From Clostridium_AD sp036569345 (GTDB lineage Bacteria > Bacillota > Clostridia > Clostridiales > Clostridiaceae), in the NCBI RefSeq assembly GCF_036569345.1, contig NZ_DATCQT010000029.1, forward strand, positions 57,940-121,939: a DNA stretch of 64,000 nt, written 5' to 3'. The position numbers and the translations under genes are program-made. The notes beneath the pieces were generated by a model that was not told the DNA's origin, did no database searches, and saw only the letters and a list, made by a program, of their open reading frames with translations. This document shows, in pieces, positions 1 through 7,883 of this stretch (position 1 is the stretch's first letter; each line of letters begins with the position of its first letter).

Positions 1-1073
1 TGGATCCTGAAGATAGAAACAACAAAATATCTGAAGAATATGATATAAAGGCATGGACTAAGTTCAATTTTCCAGTAAGAAATAATAAGTATTCTGATTT
101 TAAGTGGAACTGGAGTCATTTTGATGGGGTAGATTGGGATGAAAATAAAAAAGAAAGTGCTATATTCCAATTTACTGGACTTGGTAAGGGTTGGGATGCT
201 GAAGTAGATGAGGAAAATGGAAATTATGATTATCTTATGCTTACAGATATAGATGTAAGTTCACCTGTGGTATATGAAGAACTCTTAAAATGGGGATTAT
301 GGTACATTGAGATAACAAAACTTGATGGATTTAGATTAGATGCAGTAAAACATATAGAAGTTGAATTTTTCACTAAGTGGATTAATGACATAAGAAATGT
401 TACAAAAAAAGGGCTTTTTACTGTAGGAGAATATTGGCATACTGATATGAATGTTTTAAAAAAATATGTTGAGGATACTTCACATATTTTTAATTTATTT
501 GATGTGCCACTTCACTATAACTTTTTAACAGCCGTAAATGAAAAAGAAAATTATGATTTAAGAGGTTTGATGTCAAATACATTAATAAGTTGTTATCCGG
601 AAAACTCAGTGACATTTGTGGACAACCATGATACCCAACCTGGCCAGTCGCTTGAATCATGGGTAGATAATTCATTTAAACTACAAGCATATACTTTTAT
701 TTTGACAAGACAAGAAGGTATACCTTGTGTTTTCTTTGGAGATTATTATGGAATGCCAAGTAATGATATAACTCCATTAAAAGATGCACTAGATAAATTA
801 TTAAAAGCTAGACAAAATTTTGCTTATGGGTGGCAACATGATTATTTCGATGATGCCCATATTGTGGGATGGACAAGAGAAAAGGGACTAGCTGCCTTGA
901 TTTGTAATACAAAAGATGGCGGTTCTAAGAAAATGTTTGTTGGAGAAGAACTTTCAGGTAAGAGTTTTATTGATATAACTGGTAATGTTTCTGGAGAAAT
1001 TAAAATAGCTGGGGATGGTAATGGTGATTTTACTGTAAATGGGAATTCATACTCAGTTTGGTGTGTTATCTAA
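1..1073 (+). CDS. Alpha-amylase (GH13), C-terminal part; 5' end outside window
   Basis: Glycoside hydrolase family 13 alpha-amylase that cuts alpha-1,4-glucans internally. The reading frame is open from base 3, so about 357 residues are present and the N-terminus lies upstream. Catalytic motifs are intact: nucleophile Asp in DGFRLDAVKH, acid/base Glu in GEYW, and the third Asp in FVDNHDTQ. The FDGVDWDE stretch and C-terminal beta domain resemble the maltohexaose-type or cytoplasmic amylases of Firmicutes. Whether it has a signal peptide cannot be judged. A glycogen branching enzyme lies 25 kb away, not in the same operon. The internal ATG at 237 is not a start, because homology continues upstream. 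Confidence 0.93.
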   Translation, partial: DPEDRNNKISEEYDIKAWTKFNFPVRNNKYSDFKWNWSHFDGVDWDENKKESAIFQFTGLGKGWDAEVDEENGNYDYLMLTDIDVSSPVVYEELLKWGLWYIEITKLDGFRLDAVKHIEVEFFTKWINDIRNVTKKGLFTVGEYWHTDMNVLKKYVEDTSHIFNLFDVPLHYNFLTAVNEKENYDLRGLMSNTLISCYPENSVTFVDNHDTQPGQSLESWVDNSFKLQAYTFILTRQEGIPCVFFGDYYGMPSNDITPLKDALDKLLKARQNFAYGWQHDYFDDAHIVGWTREKGLAALICNTKDGGSKKMFVGEELSGKSFIDITGNVSGEIKIAGDGNGDFTVNGNSYSVWCVI

Positions 1074-1126
1074 AAATATGACTTTTAAAGATGGGCTGTA
1101 ATTTAATTTGTAAAATTAAAAAAATG

Positions 1127-1157
1127 ACACAGTTGGAAAATGCAACTGTGTATTTTT
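1127..1157. terminator. Bidirectional terminator between amylase and gdhA
   Basis: A 9-bp perfect stem (1127-1135 with 1143-1151, ACACAGTTG) with a 7-nt loop is followed by a T-rich run on the plus strand and preceded by an A run, so it can serve both convergent genes. Confidence 0.8.
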
Positions 1158-1192
1158 AATTATAGTATTGCTATTAAATTTTAGTATGAATA

Positions 1193-2530
1193 TTAATATG
1201 CTATTCCTTGAGAATACATAGCATTTGCTACCTTAATAAATCCAGCGATATTAGCGCCAGCAATTAAATTACCTTCAAATCCATATTCATTTGCAGCATT
1301 GCTTGCATTTTTATAAATGTCTGACATTATAGATCTTAATTTAGAATCAACTTCTTCAAATGACCATGAGTATCTCATGCTATTTTGTGACATTTCAAGA
1401 GCCGAAGTAGCAACACCACCTGCATTTACTGCTTTAGCAGGTCCAAAAAGTATGTTGCTTTTTAAGAATACCTCAATTGCTTCTGGAGTTGATGGCATAT
1501 TTGCGCCTTCCCCAACTGCGATACATCCATTTGATACAAGAATTTTTGCTGATGCTACATCTATTTCATTTTGAGTAGCACAAGGAAGTGCAATATCACA
1601 CTTTATTGTCCAAATTCCAGAGCATCCTTCATGATATTCTGAATCTGTATGGTATTTAACATATTCACTTATTCTTTCTCTATTAACTTCTTTAATATTT
1701 TTAACCGTATTTAGATTAATCCCAGAAGCATCATATATATATCCATTAGAATCACTTAATGCAACCACATTTGCTCCTAATTGGATAGCTTTTTCAGCTC
1801 CATATATTGCAACATTACCTGAACCAGAAATTACAACAGTTTTATTTTTAAAAGAATCTCCACAAGCTTTAAGCATTTCTTTAACAAAATAACACATACC
1901 ATATCCTGTAGCTTCTCTTCGCGCAAGGCTTCCACCATAAGGGAGACCTTTGCCTGTTAATACACCTGTAAACTCGTTTTTAAGCCTTTTATATTGGCCA
2001 TACATGTAACCAATCTCACGGGCACCAACACCCATGTCACCAGCGGGTATATCAGTATCAGCTCCGATATGCTTTGAAAGTTCAGTCATAAAACTCTGAC
2101 AAAATCTCATTACTTCCATATCAGATTTTCCTTTAGGATCGAAATCACTTCCGCCCTTGGCGCCACCTATTGGAAGTCCAGTTAGAGAGTTTTTAAAGAT
2201 TTGTTCAAAACCAAGAAATTTAATAATACTTAAATTAACTGACGGATGAAGCCTAAGACCACCCTTATAAGGTCCTATAGCACTATTAAATTGGACACGG
2301 AAGCCTCTGTTCACTTTTACAACTCCATTGTCATCTATCCATGATACCCTAAAAATAATTTGTCTTTCTGGTTCTACAATTCTATCAAATATTCCAGCCT
2401 TTATCCACTCAGGATGTTTTTTTGCCACCGGTTCTAAATATGCTAGTATTTCTTTTACAGCCTGATGGAATTCTGGTTCGTTTGGATTTTTTTTAATTAC
2501 TTGCTCCGTTAAACCTAATAATAAATCCAT
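1193..2530 (-). CDS. gdhA: NADP-type glutamate dehydrogenase
   Basis: Makes glutamate from 2-oxoglutarate, ammonium and NAD(P)H; cytoplasmic hexamer. At 445 residues it is the normal length for the bacterial family. The glutamate-binding segment GGAKGGSDFDPKGKSD is present, as is the Rossmann motif SGSGNVAIYGAEKA. The start is ATG with an AAGGAG site 7 bases upstream. A minus-strand promoter sits at 2634-2662. Placement beside two amtB-glnB pairs fits a role in ammonium assimilation. Cofactor choice is inferred from the family only. Confidence 0.96.
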   Translation of the reverse strand: MDLLLGLTEQVIKKNPNEPEFHQAVKEILAYLEPVAKKHPEWIKAGIFDRIVEPERQIIFRVSWIDDNGVVKVNRGFRVQFNSAIGPYKGGLRLHPSVNLSIIKFLGFEQIFKNSLTGLPIGGAKGGSDFDPKGKSDMEVMRFCQSFMTELSKHIGADTDIPAGDMGVGAREIGYMYGQYKRLKNEFTGVLTGKGLPYGGSLARREATGYGMCYFVKEMLKACGDSFKNKTVVISGSGNVAIYGAEKAIQLGANVVALSDSNGYIYDASGINLNTVKNIKEVNRERISEYVKYHTDSEYHEGCSGIWTIKCDIALPCATQNEIDVASAKILVSNGCIAVGEGANMPSTPEAIEVFLKSNILFGPAKAVNAGGVATSALEMSQNSMRYSWSFEEVDSKLRSIMSDIYKNASNAANEYGFEGNLIAGANIAGFIKVANAMYSQGIAY

Positions 2531-2633
2531 TTATGTCGCTCCTTTCAATTCAAATATAAAACTGAATTTAACTTTTAATAGTAATATTTTTAGCTCGACT
2601 CAATTTTATCTTAATAAAGTATGTTATAAGTAT

Positions 2634-2662
2634 ATTTTATCATTATCATTAGCTATTTTCAA
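2634..2662 (-). promoter_or_regulatory. gdhA promoter with Fur-like hexamer array in spacer
   Basis: On the minus strand, TTGAAA (2657-2662), a 17-base spacer and TAAAAT (2634-2639). The spacer contains GCTAATGATAATGATAA, resembling tandem NATWAT hexamers of Fur-type operators, but such strings arise easily in AT-rich DNA. Confidence 0.6.
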
Positions 2663-2929
2663 CTTGAATTCGTTTACATATAGTAAAAGGTGAGGTTTGA
2701 AAATTAACTGGAGTTATATAATGAGAAACTTATAAAAGAGATCAACTTAATTATTTTGGTTTATCTCTCTTTTATATAAAATAATGACATGAAATTTATA
2801 ATTGCATGCAATATACTGTTTTTCTAAAAATAAATAAAATTTTACAAATGAAAATGGTTACACACCGTAAACACTGCATTTTAAATAGATATAACTGAAG
2901 TTGATACTAAAAAGAGGCAATTTAAAAGC
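2663..2929. other. Intergenic region between gdhA and amtB1 promoters
   Basis: No gene seen. It holds an 11-bp inverted repeat (2731-2741 with 2766-2776, loop 24 nt, TATAAAAGAGA arms), possibly a weak terminator, and a 12-bp perfect palindrome ATTGCATGCAAT at 2801-2812. The rest is AT-rich without recognisable features. Confidence 0.5.
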
Positions 2930-2958
2930 TTGACATTTGTTCAAAAAGTTAGTAAAAT
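2930..2958 (+). promoter_or_regulatory. amtB1 sigma-A promoter
   Basis: TTGACA (2930-2935), a 17-base spacer and TAAAAT (2953-2958). The same layout occurs before the second amtB copy. The leader to the start codon is about 80 nt. Confidence 0.8.
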
Positions 2959-3044
2959 GATTTTTAACGGTAAGAGAAAATTCATAGTGGCCATATAAGA
3001 ATTTTTAATATCCAAGGAATAATATTTAATTAGGGGGAATTATT

Positions 3045-4280
3045 ATGAACGCAATAAATACTGCTGATACATCATTTATCATTTTTGCAACAGCATTAGT
3101 AATGTTAATGACGCCAGGATTAGCCTTATTTTATGGTGGAATGGTGAGAAGAAAAAATGTACTAAGTACTACAGTGCACAGTTATGCAGCAATGGTGATT
3201 GTTTCACTTCAATGGGTACTAATAGGTTATACTTTATGTTTCGGAAAAGATTTTGCTGGAATTATAGGAAATTTTCAATTCTTTGGCTTGCACGGTGTTG
3301 GGTTTCTACCAAACCCTGATTATGCAGCTACAATTCCACAATCAGTATTTATGTTATTTCAGCTTATGTTTGCGATAATTACTCCGGCTTTAATTTCAGG
3401 AGCAATAGCTGAGCGAATGAAGTTTCTTGCATTTGCGGTTTTCATTTTAGTATGGACAACATTAGTTTATGACCCAATTGCACACTGGGTATGGGGTGCG
3501 GGTGGATGGCTTAGAAATTTAGGAGCTTTAGATTTTGCAGGTGGAAATGTTGTTCATATAAGTTCAGGTATTTCTGCACTTGTTGTAGCACTTGTAATAG
3601 GGAAAAGAAAAAAATTAAAATCAATTACTCCACATAATCTTCCTATGACACTTCTTGGAGCTGGAATTTTGTGGTTTGGATGGTTTGGATTTAATGCAGG
3701 AAGCGCATTAGCAGTAAATGGTGTAGCACTTAATGCATTTATTACAACTAACACTTCTGCTGCTGCTGCAGCCTTAACTTGGTGTTTATGTGAGCTAATT
3801 ATTAGAAAGAAAGTTACGTCACTCGGTCTTGCAAGTGGTATAGTTGTAGGACTTGTAGCAATAACACCGGGCGCAGGTTTTGTAAGCCCTTTATCTTCCA
3901 TGTTAATTGGTGGAGTTGGCGGTGTAATATGTTTCTTCAGTGTAACGGTAGTTAAATTGAAATTCGGATATGATGACGCATTAGATGCATTTGGTTGTCA
4001 TGGAATTGGAGGAATTTGGGGAGGAATAGCTACTGGAATTTTTGCTTCAAAAGCTATAAATTCTGCGGGTGCAAATGGGTTAATACATGGTAATATTAAG
4101 TTGTTAGGAATTCAATTAATAGCTATTGTAGCAACTATTGCATACTCAGCAATAATGACCTTTATTATATTAAAGGTGCTAGGCAAATTTATGAGTTTAA
4201 GAGTAACAGCAGATGAAGAAAGTGATGGATTAGATGTTTCTCAACATGGTGAAGAAGCTTACGGTGGAATAGATATTTAA
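3045..4280 (+). CDS. amtB: Ammonium channel AmtB, copy 1
   Basis: Amt/Mep/Rh-family ammonium channel, an 11-helix inner-membrane protein that works as a trimer and is gated by PII. Length is 411 residues. Both pore histidines are present: H171 in NVVHISSG and H319 in FGCHGIGGIWGG. The phenylalanine gate regions (FQLMFA, GWFGFNAGS) are intact. The N-terminus begins directly with the first membrane helix and has no clear signal peptide. Start ATG has AGGGGGAA upstream. glnB follows after 22 bases, the classic channel-regulator pair. Copy 2 lies immediately downstream. Confidence 0.95.
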   Translation: MNAINTADTSFIIFATALVMLMTPGLALFYGGMVRRKNVLSTTVHSYAAMVIVSLQWVLIGYTLCFGKDFAGIIGNFQFFGLHGVGFLPNPDYAATIPQSVFMLFQLMFAIITPALISGAIAERMKFLAFAVFILVWTTLVYDPIAHWVWGAGGWLRNLGALDFAGGNVVHISSGISALVVALVIGKRKKLKSITPHNLPMTLLGAGILWFGWFGFNAGSALAVNGVALNAFITTNTSAAAAALTWCLCELIIRKKVTSLGLASGIVVGLVAITPGAGFVSPLSSMLIGGVGGVICFFSVTVVKLKFGYDDALDAFGCHGIGGIWGGIATGIFASKAINSAGANGLIHGNIKLLGIQLIAIVATIAYSAIMTFIILKVLGKFMSLRVTADEESDGLDVSQHGEEAYGGIDI

Positions 4281-4302
4281 TAAAATAGAGGGGGGTACGA
4301 GT

Positions 4303-4665
4303 ATGGAAGAAAAATTTTCAAAGATAGATATTATTACATCTTCAAGTAAATTCGATGAATTAAAGGAAGCATTAAACGCAATTGGTATTAGTGGCATGAC
4401 AGTATCTAACGTTTTAGGATGTGGAATTCAAAAGGGACATAAAGAATTTTATCGAGGACTCGCTTTAGATATTAATCTTCTACCTAAAATAAAAATAGAA
4501 ATAGTTGTTTGCGATGTACCTGTAGATTTGGTTGTAGAAACAGCAAAAAAGGTATTGCACACAGGAAAAATGGGTGATGGGAAAATATTCATTTATGACG
4601 TGAAAAATATTATCAGAATTAGCAATGGAGCAGAGGGACGAGATTCTCTTCGTTATGATAAATAA
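4303..4665 (+). CDS. glnB: PII signal protein GlnB/GlnK, copy 1
   Basis: Trimeric nitrogen sensor that binds ATP/ADP and 2-oxoglutarate and blocks AmtB through its T-loop. 120 residues. The T-loop (QKGHKEFYRGLALDINLLPK region) and the C-terminal signature TGKMGDGKIFIYDV are present. The position equivalent to E. coli Tyr51 is Leu55, so uridylylation as in enterobacteria is impossible; Firmicutes generally lack that system. Start ATG with GAGGGGGG upstream. Paired with amtB copy 1. Confidence 0.94.
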   Translation: MEEKFSKIDIITSSSKFDELKEALNAIGISGMTVSNVLGCGIQKGHKEFYRGLALDINLLPKIKIEIVVCDVPVDLVVETAKKVLHTGKMGDGKIFIYDVKNIIRISNGAEGRDSLRYDK

Positions 4666-4683
4666 TTTTAGAATTTAATAGTA

Positions 4684-4721
4684 ACAGACTAACTTAATTT
4701 TATTAAGTTAGTCTGTTTTTT
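4684..4721 (+). terminator. Terminator after glnB1
   Basis: A 13-bp stem (4684-4696 with 4704-4716) followed by T residues. Two stem positions covary with the terminator after glnB2. Confidence 0.85.
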
Positions 4722-4769
4722 AATGCTATAGGTAAAACTAATGTTAGTTCTAAGACTAAGTTAATAGAA
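4719..4769 (+). pseudogene. Fossil of the FAH-family gene 5' region at the duplication junction
   Basis: These 51 bases match 6772-6822, within codons 29-45 of the FAH-family gene, at 44 of 51 positions by hand alignment. They lie exactly between glnB1's terminator and the second amtB promoter. This fits a remnant of the sequence that followed the ancestral amtB-glnB pair before tandem duplication, now reduced by deletion. It has no coding function. Confidence 0.6.
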
Positions 4770-4778
4770 CAAAAAAAC

Positions 4779-4807
4779 TTGACTTTTGTCGTAATATTAA
4801 GTAAAAT
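4779..4807 (+). promoter_or_regulatory. amtB2 sigma-A promoter
   Basis: TTGACT (4779-4784), a 17-base spacer and TAAAAT (4802-4807), the same layout as amtB1. Leader about 80 nt, partly similar to that of copy 1. Confidence 0.8.
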
Positions 4808-4893
4808 GACGTTTATTGGTAAGTTTAAATTCATTGTAACTGCAATGTAAATTTCTCTCATCTAATAATAATATTTATTTAGGAGGAATTTTT

Positions 4894-6129
4894 ATGAACG
4901 CAGTGAATGCTGCAGATACATCATTTATAATTTTTGCAACAACATTAGTAATGTTAATGACACCAGGATTAGCATTATTTTATGGAGGAATGGTAAGAAG
5001 AAAAAATGTACTTAGCATTACAGTACACAGTTATGCGGCAATGGCAATTGTATCAATTCAATGGGTATTAATTGGGTATACATTATGTTTCGGAAAAGAT
5101 TTTGCCGGGTTTATTGGTAATTTTCAATTTTTTGGATTACGAGGAGTGGGATTTCTTCCAAACGCTAATTATGCAGCTACGATTCCACAATCAGTATTTA
5201 TGTTATTTCAACTTATGTTTGCAATAATTACTCCTGCCATAATTTCAGGAGCAATTGCTGAGAGAATGAAATTTTTTGCGTTTTCGGTATTCATTTTACT
5301 ATGGTCAATAATAGTTTACGACCCAATTGCACACTGGGTATGGGGTGCTGGCGGGTGGCTTAGAAATTTAGGAGTATTAGATTTTGCAGGTGGATATGTT
5401 GTGGAAATAAGTTCAGGTATATCAGCACTCGTTGCAGCCCTAGTAATAGGGAAGAGAAAAAAACTAAAAACAATTACTCCTCATAATATTCCTATGACAA
5501 TGATAGGCGCCGGAATTTTGTGGTTTGGATGGTTTGGATTTAATGCTGGGAGCGCACTAGCAATAAACGGTGTAGCGTTAAATGCATTTATTACAACTAA
5601 TACGGCTGCTGCTGCTGGAATTATAGCTTGGAGTACATGCGAGGTAGTTGTTAGAAAAAAAGTTACGTCCCTGGGAATTGCAAGCGGTATGGTTGCAGGA
5701 CTTGTAGCAATAACTCCAGGTGCAGGGTTTGTAAGCCCTATGACATCAATATTAATAGGCGGAATTGCTGGAGCGTTATGTTTCTTTAGCGTAACGGTAG
5801 TTAAACAAAGACTCGGATACGATGATTCATTAGATGCTTTTGGGTGTCATGGAATTGGAGGAATTTGGGGGTCAATAGCTACTGGTATTTTTGCTTCAAA
5901 GGCTATAAATTCTGCTGGTACAAATGGATTAATATATGGTAATATTAAATTAGTAGAAATTCAACTGATAGCAATTGTATCAACTATTGCATATTCAGCA
6001 ATAATGACCTTTATTATATTAAAAGTGATAAGTAAATTTATGAGTTTAAGAGTAACAAGTGAAGAAGAAATGGACGGATTAGATGTTTCTTTACATGGGG
6101 AAGAGGCTTATGGTGGGATAGATATTTAA
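4894..6129 (+). CDS. amtB: Ammonium channel AmtB, copy 2, with Glu at first twin-His site
   Basis: Tandem paralogue of the preceding AmtB with identical length (411 residues) and high identity along its length. The second pore histidine H319 is kept, but the first is Glu171 (YVVEISSG, codon GAA against CAT in copy 1). In fungal Mep1/Mep3-type channels the first histidine is also Glu, and this alters transport behaviour, so copy 2 may differ in pH response or selectivity (inference). ATG start with AGGAGGAA upstream. glnB2 follows after 41 bases. Confidence 0.94.
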   Translation: MNAVNAADTSFIIFATTLVMLMTPGLALFYGGMVRRKNVLSITVHSYAAMAIVSIQWVLIGYTLCFGKDFAGFIGNFQFFGLRGVGFLPNANYAATIPQSVFMLFQLMFAIITPAIISGAIAERMKFFAFSVFILLWSIIVYDPIAHWVWGAGGWLRNLGVLDFAGGYVVEISSGISALVAALVIGKRKKLKTITPHNIPMTMIGAGILWFGWFGFNAGSALAINGVALNAFITTNTAAAAGIIAWSTCEVVVRKKVTSLGIASGMVAGLVAITPGAGFVSPMTSILIGGIAGALCFFSVTVVKQRLGYDDSLDAFGCHGIGGIWGSIATGIFASKAINSAGTNGLIYGNIKLVEIQLIAIVSTIAYSAIMTFIILKVISKFMSLRVTSEEEMDGLDVSLHGEEAYGGIDI

Positions 6130-6170
6130 CTCACTAAAGTATTTATTTTAAAATAAAAGGGGGTAAGTGC

Positions 6171-6533
6171 ATGGACCAAAAGTTTTCAAAGATAGAGATT
6201 ATTACTTCTTCAAGTAAATTTGATGAATTGAAGGAAGCTCTAAATGCAATTGGTATTAGTGGCATGACTGTATCTAACGTTTTAGGATGTGGAATGCAAA
6301 AGGGTCATAAAGAATTTTATCGAGGACTCGCTTTAGATATTAATCTTCTTCCTAAAATAAAAGTAGAAGTAGTGGTTTGTGATGTTCCTGTGGACTTGGT
6401 TGTAGAAATCGCAAAAAAAGTGCTTCATACAGGTAAAATGGGTGATGGAAAAATATTTGTTTATGATGTAAAAAATATTATCAGAATAAGCAATGGTGCT
6501 GAAGGTCGAGATGCACTTCGTTATGATAAATGA
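6171..6533 (+). CDS. glnB: PII signal protein GlnB/GlnK, copy 2
   Basis: Paralogue of the first PII protein, 120 residues; nine differences counted by eye (about 92% identity), mostly conservative (for example D9E, I42M). T-loop and nucleotide-binding segments are unchanged and Leu55 replaces the E. coli Tyr51 equivalent. Start ATG with AAAGGGGG upstream. It probably serves the AmtB2 channel, although hetero-trimers with copy 1 are plausible given the similarity. Confidence 0.94.
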   Translation: MDQKFSKIEIITSSSKFDELKEALNAIGISGMTVSNVLGCGMQKGHKEFYRGLALDINLLPKIKVEVVVCDVPVDLVVEIAKKVLHTGKMGDGKIFVYDVKNIIRISNGAEGRDALRYDK

Positions 6534-6555
6534 TTATATATAAAATTTAATAGTA

Positions 6556-6594
6556 ATAGACCAACTTAATTTAATTAAGTTGGTCTATTTTTTA
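6556..6594 (+). terminator. Terminator after glnB2
   Basis: A 13-bp stem (6556-6568 with 6576-6588) followed by a T run. It is homologous to the glnB1 terminator, with two compensatory base-pair changes. Confidence 0.85.
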
Positions 6595-6687
6595 TAAAAA
6601 TAAAAGGACTTTTTTGTTAATTATTGTTATACTTCTATTAATACTTAGTTGGCAATTATATAAGATATGAGAAGGGGCGTTTAAACG

Positions 6688-7584
6688 ATGAAATTAGTTA
6701 CATATATTAATGAAAGTGAAGAAAAAGTAGGAATTATTATTGGAGAAAAAGTTATACCTATTAATGATATATTTAATTCTATAGGTAAAAATAATGTTAG
6801 TTCTATGATCCAGCTAATAGAAGAGTTTGATGATAGTACAAGTGATAAGGTTCAAGCTGCCATAAATAGAAATGATTTTGACGGTATACTATTAAATTCA
6901 GTTAAATTACTTGCACCAATACCAAATCCAAAAAGAAATATATTTTGCCTTGGTAAAAATTATGTAGAACATGCAAAAGAAATTAAAATGACTAAAATAA
7001 CAGATACAGGGATTCCAGATTTTCCTATATATTTTACTAAGGTCGCATCTCCAGCAATCGGCAATGGAGATTCTATTAAATTTTCCTATGATGTTACGAC
7101 TCAAGTAGACTATGAAGTTGAGCTAGCTATAGTAATTGGGAAGGAAGGTAGGAATATTAAACCTGAGAAAGTAGAAGAATATATTTTTGGATATACAATA
7201 GTTAACGATGTTTCAGCCAGAGATTTGCAAGGAAAACATACACAGTGGTTTAAAGGAAAAAGTTTAGACACATTTTGTCCTATGGGTCCGTACATTGTAC
7301 ATAAAAATGAAATTAAATTTCCTGTTGAGTTAAATATTCAGTGCAGAATAAATGGAGAATTAAGACAGAACTCAAATACGAAAAGTTTGATTTTCGATAT
7401 ACCATATATTATTAGTGATTTGTCAAAAGGATTAACATTAAAACCCGGTGATATAATTTGTAGCGGAACCCCAAGCGGTGTTGGGATGGGATTTGTTCCT
7501 CCTAAAGTTTTAAAAAATGGAGATGTTGTGGAATGCTATATTGAAAATATAGGAAAATTAGTTAATAAAGTCGACGTTATTTAG
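6688..7584 (+). CDS. Fumarylacetoacetate hydrolase (FAH) family protein
   Basis: Member of the FAH superfamily, which cleaves or isomerises acylpyruvate-like beta-diketo acids using a divalent metal. 298 residues with a short N-terminal domain (about 1-80) and the catalytic beta-roll after it. Visible signatures: NYVEHAKE, DYEVELAIVIG with metal-binding Glu residues, NDVSARDLQ, KGKSLDTFCPMGPYIV and SGTPSGVGMGF. Substrate cannot be assigned; annotations range from acylpyruvase to oxaloacetate tautomerase or decarboxylase. It lies alone between terminators. Codons 29-45 are duplicated as a fossil upstream of amtB2. Confidence 0.88.
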   Translation: MKLVTYINESEEKVGIIIGEKVIPINDIFNSIGKNNVSSMIQLIEEFDDSTSDKVQAAINRNDFDGILLNSVKLLAPIPNPKRNIFCLGKNYVEHAKEIKMTKITDTGIPDFPIYFTKVASPAIGNGDSIKFSYDVTTQVDYEVELAIVIGKEGRNIKPEKVEEYIFGYTIVNDVSARDLQGKHTQWFKGKSLDTFCPMGPYIVHKNEIKFPVELNIQCRINGELRQNSNTKSLIFDIPYIISDLSKGLTLKPGDIICSGTPSGVGMGFVPPKVLKNGDVVECYIENIGKLVNKVDVI

Positions 7585-7609
7585 GATTAAACGTAATATT
7601 TAAAGAAAA

Positions 7610-7642
7610 GGTTATAAGTTTTGAGGCTTATAACCCTTTTTT
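7610..7642 (+). terminator. Terminator after FAH gene
   Basis: A 9-bp stem GGTTATAAG (7610-7618 with 7627-7635) followed by CTTTTTT. Confidence 0.85.
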
Positions 7643-7722
7643 ATTGATGTAAAACTATTGTTGTGGCTACCATATGACTAAATGATTATATTAAGTGGGT
7701 TATACATAAACTATATATAAGT

Positions 7723-7842
7723 TGTGCATAGAGATGATCTACATCCTAAAATTATCTATGAAGAGAGTGCTAAACCATGTATAATATATTTTACAGGTAA
7801 AGAAGGATTCAAATCTTATAAAATATCAGAGGTACACCAATA
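7723..7842 (+). pseudogene. Possible degraded gene fragment (about 40 codons)
   Basis: A short open frame runs up to the TAA at 7840-7842 and encodes a protein-like peptide including HPKIIYEESAKPCIIYFTG and KEGFKSYKISEVHQ. It has no convincing start or ribosome site and a stop lies just before it. It may be the tail of a decayed gene; I recognise no family. Low confidence. Confidence 0.25.
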
Positions 7843-7883
7843 AATTGTAGATGCGCTTAAATAAAGTAAAGGGGTATAATTAC

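Noticed and set aside
1317..1574. Plus-strand frame opposite gdhA
   Set aside because: It mirrors conserved gdhA codons, has no ribosome site and is a shadow; the same holds for antisense frames in gltB, gltD, larA and other genes.
4726..4733. CTATAGGT before amtB2 as a third copy of the TAACCTATAGG operator
   Set aside because: It lacks the TAACC half and promoter spacing, and is better explained by homology to the FAH gene (6779-6786).
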